DNA from: Luteitalea sp.
Lineage (GTDB): Bacteria > Acidobacteriota > Vicinamibacteria > Vicinamibacterales > Vicinamibacteraceae
Length of the DNA stretch: 64,000 nt
Direction: 5' to 3'
Assembly (NCBI GenBank): GCA_009377605.1
Contig: WHTT01000001.1
Coordinates: forward strand, 62,001-126,000
Positions 60,176 to 64,000 of this stretch are shown one piece after another. The notes below the pieces were generated by a model, which saw nothing but the letters and a program-made list of their open reading frames with translations, did not search any database and was not told where the DNA came from. A program made the translations under genes and the position numbers. Each line of letters opens with the position of its first letter. Within the stretch, counting starts at the first letter, position 1.

Positions 60176-61705
60176 TCACGTCTTGCGAGGAGGACCTATG
60201 TTTGGTCCCGCAGATTTCACCAGTTTCTGGTTGGGGTTGCTGATCGGCTGGTTGACACACCGCAGGCTACCGCAACGCAGTCCGCTTGGCGGCATCGCCC
60301 TCCTCATCACGGGAGCAGCAGCGGGCGGCATCATGTTTCCAGCGCTCGCGAGTCCGCCGCGTCTGGGAATATACGGACTCGGACTTGCCGTCGGCTTCTT
60401 TGCCTCTCTCGTTTTCGCGTCGTTCACCACTCGGGACCAAACCATGACGTGGTGGTGGTGACCATCGCCTGCGGTACGTATGGCACTTCGTGAGCGCGGT
60501 GACGCATCTGCGGCGCCGGCGCGCGCGGTCTCACCGTAGTCGCGCGTGCTGACGCCGTGTTCGGTGTCGACGGCGGATTGGCACAAGACCAGTGCCGGAG
60601 TCGTTTCGAAACGAGTTGATTGGTGCGATGCGCCGAAGACGGGCGCAATTTCTCGTACGCGTGTTGCTTGCCGCAGTCCGAACTCGCGCTCCGCTTCGTA
60701 GAGATTGTGCGAACGGCAGCGTAACTCAGTATTTTCAACTGACGCCTCTCCTCCCTTTGCATATGGCACGACGTGATGAAACTGCAGAAAGCTGCGCTCC
60801 GCACAGCGCCTCCCGCTTGAGCTCACGAAGGCACACTGACCGCCGTCGCGCTGCCAGACGGTCCGCTTGACTGCTGCCGGAATGTGCCGCGACCCAGCCG
60901 TCGGCCGGCCACTTGGATTCGGTCGATCCGTCGCCGCGCGGGTCGTCCGGGCGCACTCGGTCACGAGGAGGGTCAGCGCGCGATCAAAGATCAGCGCGGG
61001 GTCCCCGGTCGGGACGACGTGTCGGAGGAGCGCCTGTGCCTCCTGGAGCTTCGCGTACGTCTCGGCACTGATCGTGAAGGACACCTTGTAACGCGAGGGC
61101 GCTAGCGGTGCGACCACTGCGGGGCGTGTCGGGGCCGGCGCTGGTGGCTTGGGAACTGGAGAGAACCTCGACGCAGCCATCCCTGTCGTCCCCTCGGCGT
61201 CAGCGCGGTCTTGGTCGACCGACGCGCCACTGGCGATAGGCGAGTCTGGCTTTGGCGGCGTCGGCAGCTTTCGCACTGTGCTCGGCACGTCGGACCGTGG
61301 GTGCAGGCGGGCGACGATTTGTTCGACCTTGCGTCGACTCCGATGCCGGGCTTCGGCCAACAGCGCGGCGTGGTTCTCGTTGGTCAGGTGCGGCGCGAGC
61401 AGCCGAATCGTGGTCAGCGTGACCGCGCCCGCGGCGAGCTGCCCGAGAATGACCGGAAATCGGCGCACGGCGCGGGCGACCTCGATCCGGTCGTAAGCGG
61501 CGTGCTCCGACAAGCGCAGTACTTGGACGCAGTACGTGAAGAGCGAGGCACAACCTTCGCCTAGGTAGAGGCGTCGGCCATCGACCTCGGCGAGGCCGGC
61601 GATGAGGCACGCCGTGGCCTCTCGTTCACAGGCGGCGAGGCGGGTGACCTCGCGGAGCAGATCTCGATCGGAGAGGTGATGAAACGAGGAATGTGGCGTC
61701 GTCAT
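60176..61705 (-). CDS. DUF222/HNH endonuclease, with abnormal C-terminal extension
   Basis: A 509-residue frame. Residues 1-140 form a DUF222 region (LLREVTRLAACEREATACLIAGLAEVDGRRLYLGEG). Residues about 200-345 contain a Pro-rich linker and a C-terminal HNH domain: CAFVSSSGRRCAERSFLQFHHVVPYAKGGEASVENTELRCRSHN with the HH, N and H residues. After EAEREFG (residue 343, coordinate 60677) the chain continues for 166 residues with no family-like features, ending antisense to the small membrane gene at 60198-60461. I infer that a stop or frameshift was lost and the tail is read-through. DUF222/HNH genes are frequent, often mobile-associated, in Vicinamibacteria and actinobacteria. Confidence 0.7.
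   Translation of the reverse strand: MTTPHSSFHHLSDRDLLREVTRLAACEREATACLIAGLAEVDGRRLYLGEGCASLFTYCVQVLRLSEHAAYDRIEVARAVRRFPVILGQLAAGAVTLTTIRLLAPHLTNENHAALLAEARHRSRRKVEQIVARLHPRSDVPSTVRKLPTPPKPDSPIASGASVDQDRADAEGTTGMAASRFSPVPKPPAPAPTRPAVVAPLAPSRYKVSFTISAETYAKLQEAQALLRHVVPTGDPALIFDRALTLLVTECARTTRAATDRPNPSGRPTAGSRHIPAAVKRTVWQRDGGQCAFVSSSGRRCAERSFLQFHHVVPYAKGGEASVENTELRCRSHNLYEAEREFGLRQATRVREIAPVFGASHQSTRFETTPALVLCQSAVDTEHGVSTRDYGETARAGAADASPRSRSAIRTAGDGHHHHVMVWSRVVNDAKTREAKKPTASPSPYIPRRGGLASAGNMMPPAAAPVMRRAMPPSGLRCGSLRCVNQPISNPNQKLVKSAGPNIGPPRKT
60198..60461 (+). CDS. Small membrane protein, unknown function
   Basis: An 87-residue protein with three predicted membrane segments (about 8-21, 31-50 and 56-76) and a Trp-rich end TMTWWW. 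ATG 60198 has a clean GAGGAGGA site 4-5 nt upstream, which supports its being a real gene. The family is not recognised. It is entirely covered on the opposite strand by the extended tail of the HNH frame; I consider this gene the real one there. Confidence 0.7.
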   Translation: MFGPADFTSFWLGLLIGWLTHRRLPQRSPLGGIALLITGAAAGGIMFPALASPPRLGIYGLGLAVGFFASLVFASFTTRDQTMTWWW

Positions 61706-62024
61706 GCCCCATTATACGGACGCGATTTTCGCGGCTCAGGAAGCGCCCACAGCGCACGATCGTGGCAGGATCCACCTCGTTCGCCGTCCACACATCGAAA
61801 CGCGGCCTGTTGACCAACGTGAGGCCTACAGGAGCTAATTCTCACGGACTCCCAGACAAAAACGCGCGTGCTCCGAGAATCTTGTCAAGCACAATTGTTG
61901 GTCCGCACGGTCCCAGACCAAAAGAATTCTGTAGACGGGTTCCACCAGTCGCCTGAAGACCGCGTGCCTTCTTCTATTGCTTTCAAACATGTGATTGTGG
62001 CATTCTTCTATGGAACTGCAATAG
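61706..62024. other. Intergenic region with degraded open frames
   Basis: About 320 bases between the HNH gene and the ADOP fragment. It is lower in GC, carries no ribosome site and no sustained protein-like frame. The sequence from about 61990 to 62024 ends with an in-frame TAG just before ADOP homology starts, consistent with decay of a larger gene. Confidence 0.45.
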
Positions 62025-62141
62025 CTGCTTACGTTCAGCGTGGGAGCCGGCGTCATACTCGTGGCAGCGCTCATCGCCTGTCTGAAGCCTGCACTCTCAG
62101 CCATGCGGATCGATCCAGTCTCGGCACTTCGCGGCGAGTGA
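62025..62141 (+). pseudogene. ADOP/FtsX permease C-terminal fragment
   Basis: A 38-codon frame reading LLTFSVGAGVILVAALIAC and ending PVSALRGE*. This is the final transmembrane helix and the A-x-x-(R/M)xxPxxALR terminus of MacB/ADOP-family permeases, and nothing upstream in frame resembles the family. It is a remnant of a gene that was ~800 residues in intact members. It is convergent to the other ADOP fragment at 62176. Confidence 0.7.
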
Positions 62142-62175
62142 GCTCGCGGAGACTCCTCTCTCTGCTTATCGTTGT

Positions 62176-62787
62176 TCAGTCCTGGCGCAACGTCTCCAGC
62201 AGATCGATTCGCGAGGCACACCGCGCCGGGACGTAGCCTGCCGCTACGGCGAGAAGTGCGAGTGACACCACTACGACGAGCACCGTCGGCGGATCGCTGG
62301 CGGTGATACCAAAGAGAAGGCTCTTGAAGACCTGCATGCCAATGAGCGCTGTCGGGAGCCCCATCAGGATTCCGGCCAGCGCGATGAGGAGTGTCCGCCG
62401 CATCACGGCGAGTACAACGCTCGCGGGTGGCGCGCCGAGCGCCATGCGCACGGCCAGCTCACGCGCCCGTCGCCTTACGCCGTAGTTGACGACCGCATAC
62501 AGGCCGACGATGGCCAGGAGCGTGCCGAGCACGCTCAAGCCCGCTGCAAGCGTCGCTACCAGACGTTCCTGACGGAGTGACTCATCGATTCGGCTGCGCA
62601 TAGTCCGGATGTGAAACAGTGGAATGGCGGGATCCAACGCGCCGACCTCGCGCCGAATCGTCGAGAGCATGCCGGTCGGCTCGGCGGCTGCGTTGACGTG
62701 GAGCGTCATGAGACTCCGCGTTTCTTGGGCCAACGGGCGATACACAATGCGCCGCGGTTCTTCACGAAGGTTCAGGTTGGGTGGCAA
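62176..62787 (-). pseudogene. ADOP/FtsX permease, C-terminal quarter only
   Basis: A frame of 204 residues that covers only the end of an ADOP-type permease: the periplasmic segment HVNAAAEPTGMLSTIRREVGALDPAIPLF and DESLRQERLVATLAAGLSVLG, then transmembrane helices and the ending PARCASRIDLLETLRQD*. Intact ADOPs have about 800-900 residues and a second copy of the FtsX core. The 5' part is absent; upstream sequence (62788-62959) is unrelated. Start codons shown by the frame are not meaningful. It lies tail-to-tail with the plus-strand remnant, 35 bases apart. Confidence 0.8.
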
Positions 62788-62959
62788 TATTTATGGACCG
62801 GACCACCTAGACGGAAGGCCGGCACTTCGCGTTGCCACAGCCGTGTGCTCCACGTCGATCTCGATGGCGGGTTGGTCGATAATCAGTCAGCACCCGTAAG
62901 GCATATTGAGACGCTGCCTCTTGCGTCGAGGAATCGAACAAAACGAGAGAAGGTACCTC

Positions 62960-63403
62960 ATGTCAAGGCTTCTGTTGTTCTTCGTGTTGTCCATGTGTGG
63001 AGCAGCCGCGGCTCACGCGCAGACCGCCGCTGAGTCGGCGGCGATCCGACAAACGGCGCTGGACTATATCGAAGGCTGGTACACCGGCGACGCTGAGCGT
63101 ATGGAACAGGCGCTGCACCCCGAGCTCGCCAAGCGCATGGTGTCCAAAGATCCCCAGAGCGGCCAATCTCGCCTCGACCAGCAAAGCGCCATGACGCTCG
63201 TGCGGGGAACCCGCGCGCGCAGCGCCAAGAAAACCCCTGAGGACAGGCAGCTGAAGGAGGTGACAATCCTCGACGCCTACGAAAACGCGGCGAGTGTGAA
63301 GATCGTCGCCTCCGACTGGATCGACTACCTCCACTTAGCCCGGTGGAACGGCACGAGGAAGATCGTGAACGTGCTTTGGGAGCTCAAACCACAGGACAAA
63401 TAG
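62960..63403 (+). CDS. Secreted NTF2/lumazine-binding-like protein
   Basis: A 147-residue protein with a signal peptide (LLLFFVLSMCGAAAAHAQ) followed by an NTF2-like alpha+beta domain: SAAIRQTALDYIEGWYTGDAERMEQALHPELAKR then a C-terminal beta-sheet (VTILDAYENAASVKIVASDWIDYLHLARWNGTRKIVNVLWEL). Such domains bind small ligands or act as enzymes; the function is unknown here. The ATG 62960 with AGAAGG 7 nt upstream and the signal peptide set the start. The gap upstream (62788-62959) has no supported gene. Confidence 0.82.
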   Translation: MSRLLLFFVLSMCGAAAAHAQTAAESAAIRQTALDYIEGWYTGDAERMEQALHPELAKRMVSKDPQSGQSRLDQQSAMTLVRGTRARSAKKTPEDRQLKEVTILDAYENAASVKIVASDWIDYLHLARWNGTRKIVNVLWELKPQDK

Positions 63404-63482
63404 GTATAGTGAACGCCGTGTCGCTGTCGTGCAGTTCTTTGTAAGACCGATACGAGTGGAATAGCAATTGGAGGATCCGCCG

Positions 63483-63692
63483 ATGAGCATTCTGACCTTT
63501 GAGGGCCTCGTCGAGAATGGTCAAATCCGGCTCCCTGGTGGAACGGTTCTGCCAGACAAGACTCGGGTGTACGTGGTGGTGCCTGACGGTGCGCCTCAAG
63601 GCTTCCGGCTGTGGAGCCCCCGCCTGGCGAACCTCGAGCAAGCCGGCGAGTTCCGCATGCAGATGACAGCGCCACCTCAGAAGCGATCCTGA
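63483..63692 (+). CDS. AF2212-like antitoxin-family protein
   Basis: A 69-residue protein starting MSILTFEGLVENGQIRLPGGTVLPDKTRVYVVVP, the small beta-rich AF2212/DUF104-like fold that is an antitoxin component in some VapBC-like pairs. GGAGG lies 8 nt upstream of ATG 63483. The stop TGA overlaps the ATG of the next open frame (TGATG), so they are coupled. The partner frame is truncated, so the pair may not be functional. Confidence 0.75.
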   Translation: MSILTFEGLVENGQIRLPGGTVLPDKTRVYVVVPDGAPQGFRLWSPRLANLEQAGEFRMQMTAPPQKRS

Positions 63693-63862
63693 TGCCCAGC
63701 TATGATGGCACCCGCTTCGCACCTCCGGCTCTGCTGGCGCGTGTCAGGCTTCGCAGCTCAGACCAGCTCTGGGCCACTAGGCCCCTGGCCAGTGGCGAGG
63801 CCGGCCGCGCTCGTCGACCACGCGGAATGGCGTACCGGGCGGCAGCACCTGCAGGGTCTTGA
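63692..63862 (+). pseudogene. Truncated retropepsin-like partner of the AF2212-like gene
   Basis: The frame starts MPSYDGTRFAPPALLARVRLRSSDQ, matching the N-terminus of clan-AA aspartic-protease-like proteins often paired with this antitoxin-like family (typical form: PYD..F.PPAP.A.V.LR, then a later DTGAD). After about 25 residues the sequence becomes low-complexity and runs antisense to the next gene. The D-T/S-G-A motif is absent. I call it a 3'-truncated remnant; the assignment rests on a short match. Confidence 0.45.
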
Positions 63863-64000
63863 GGAACTCGATGAGCGCGTCCTGCTCGTGCGGCGGGAGC
63901 GCCTTGAAGAGCGCCCGCGTGCCGGCTGCCTCGCCGCCGTGCGCGAGCACCGCTTCGCGGAGCGTGGTGTATTGGCCGTGATGGACGTAGGGCGGCTCAT
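63777..64000 (-). CDS. Di-haem oxidoreductase-like (thiol oxidoreductase) C-terminus, 5' truncated
   Basis: Read on the minus strand, in a frame different from the longest open frame here, the residues are EPPYVHHGQYTTLREAVLAH, then GTRALFKALPPHEQDALIEFLKTLQVLPPGT, ending GRPRHWPGA*. This is the C-terminus of di-haem oxidoreductase/putative peroxidase (DUF1111-type) proteins: (Y)xHHGxxTTLxEAIxxHGGE followed by EQdxlieFLkTLqv. The gene continues beyond the window edge. The CxxCH haem motifs would lie outside. Stop TAG is at 63777. Confidence 0.72.
   Translation of the reverse strand, partial: EPPYVHHGQYTTLREAVLAHGGEAAGTRALFKALPPHEQDALIEFLKTLQVLPPGTPFRVVDERGRPRHWPGA

Noticed and set aside
63758-64000. 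80-codon minus-strand frame rich in Ser/Arg at the right edge
   Set aside because: The adjacent frame on the same strand encodes a recognisable di-haem oxidoreductase C-terminus, so this frame is a shadow.

Overview
The window is GC-rich (mid-60s % by eye) and gene-dense. It reads as a chromosomal segment of an Acidobacteriota bacterium, most likely class Vicinamibacteria (former subdivision 6). The support is an Oar-like TonB-dependent receptor with an N-terminal carboxypeptidase-regulatory domain, remnants of ADOP-type (Acidobacterial duplicated orphan permease) genes, an adaptor/FtsX-permease operon, Tat-exported Gfo/Idh/MocA oxidoreductases, and a heavy load of short inverted and tandem repeats between genes. 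The phylum call is inference. No rRNA, tRNA, CRISPR array, complete insertion sequence or prophage was seen.

Layout. 1-2.0 kb: the 3' part of a BNR/sialidase-like gene and a stand-alone LigD-type 3'-phosphoesterase. 2.2-8.4 kb: a glucose-6-phosphate/pentose-phosphate cassette (pgi, gnd, zwf) followed by a sodium:solute symporter. 8.5-10.7 kb: an SDR epimerase, a YggX-like protein and a KGG-motif stress protein. 11.0-17.6 kb: a tamA-tamB pair for outer-membrane protein assembly. 17.7-20.9 kb: a Tat-exported PhoX phosphatase with a candidate Pho box, and an alkaline-phosphatase-superfamily hydrolase. 21.2-26.0 kb: a TPR protein and a large TonB receptor. 26.3-28.8 kb: a Gfo/Idh/MocA oxidoreductase and a GntP transporter. 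28.9-34.0 kb: a four-gene, 4-nt-overlapping operon with three periplasmic adaptors and one FtsX-like permease but no ATPase. 34.3-41.7 kb: tag, a GH13 sugar phosphorylase, a molybdopterin oxidoreductase, NDH-2 and a DUF3810 membrane metallopeptidase-like protein. 41.8-46.5 kb: a small lipoprotein, two paralogous secreted FN3/multi-module proteins and a small membrane protein. 46.7-50.3 kb: ispG, a frameshifted GH109-like gene and an RRM protein. 50.7-58.7 kb: a conserved hypothetical with a CDF transporter, a PEGA protein, an M48 protease, a dicarboxylate symporter and a cls-ygjP-coiled-coil operon. 58.8-64 kb: an SPFH protein with its RHH partner and candidate operator, a small membrane protein, a DUF222/HNH nuclease gene with an abnormal 3' end, two decayed ADOP fragments, an NTF2-like secreted protein, an AF2212-like antitoxin with a truncated partner, and the 3' end of a di-haem oxidoreductase.

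The strongest unexplained signal is in the spaces between genes. Families of short direct repeats (9-mers such as gacaaggtg and gggatcaag, 7-mers such as ccaagga and ttcgagg, and acgaagga-type units) and REP-like palindromes occur repeatedly, often as two inverted arms around a unique core. They sit against, or supply, the stop codons of many neighbouring genes (ligD-PE, gnd, zwf, tamA, tamB, tag, DUF3810, the lipoprotein, ispG, the RRM gene, CDF, PEGA, the dicarboxylate symporter). One pair is a perfect 46-nt inverted repeat whose arms are also terminator-like hairpins. Functionally the genes are mostly housekeeping or envelope: hexose-phosphate flux and NADPH supply, outer-membrane biogenesis, phosphate scavenging, sugar-acid uptake and envelope transport.
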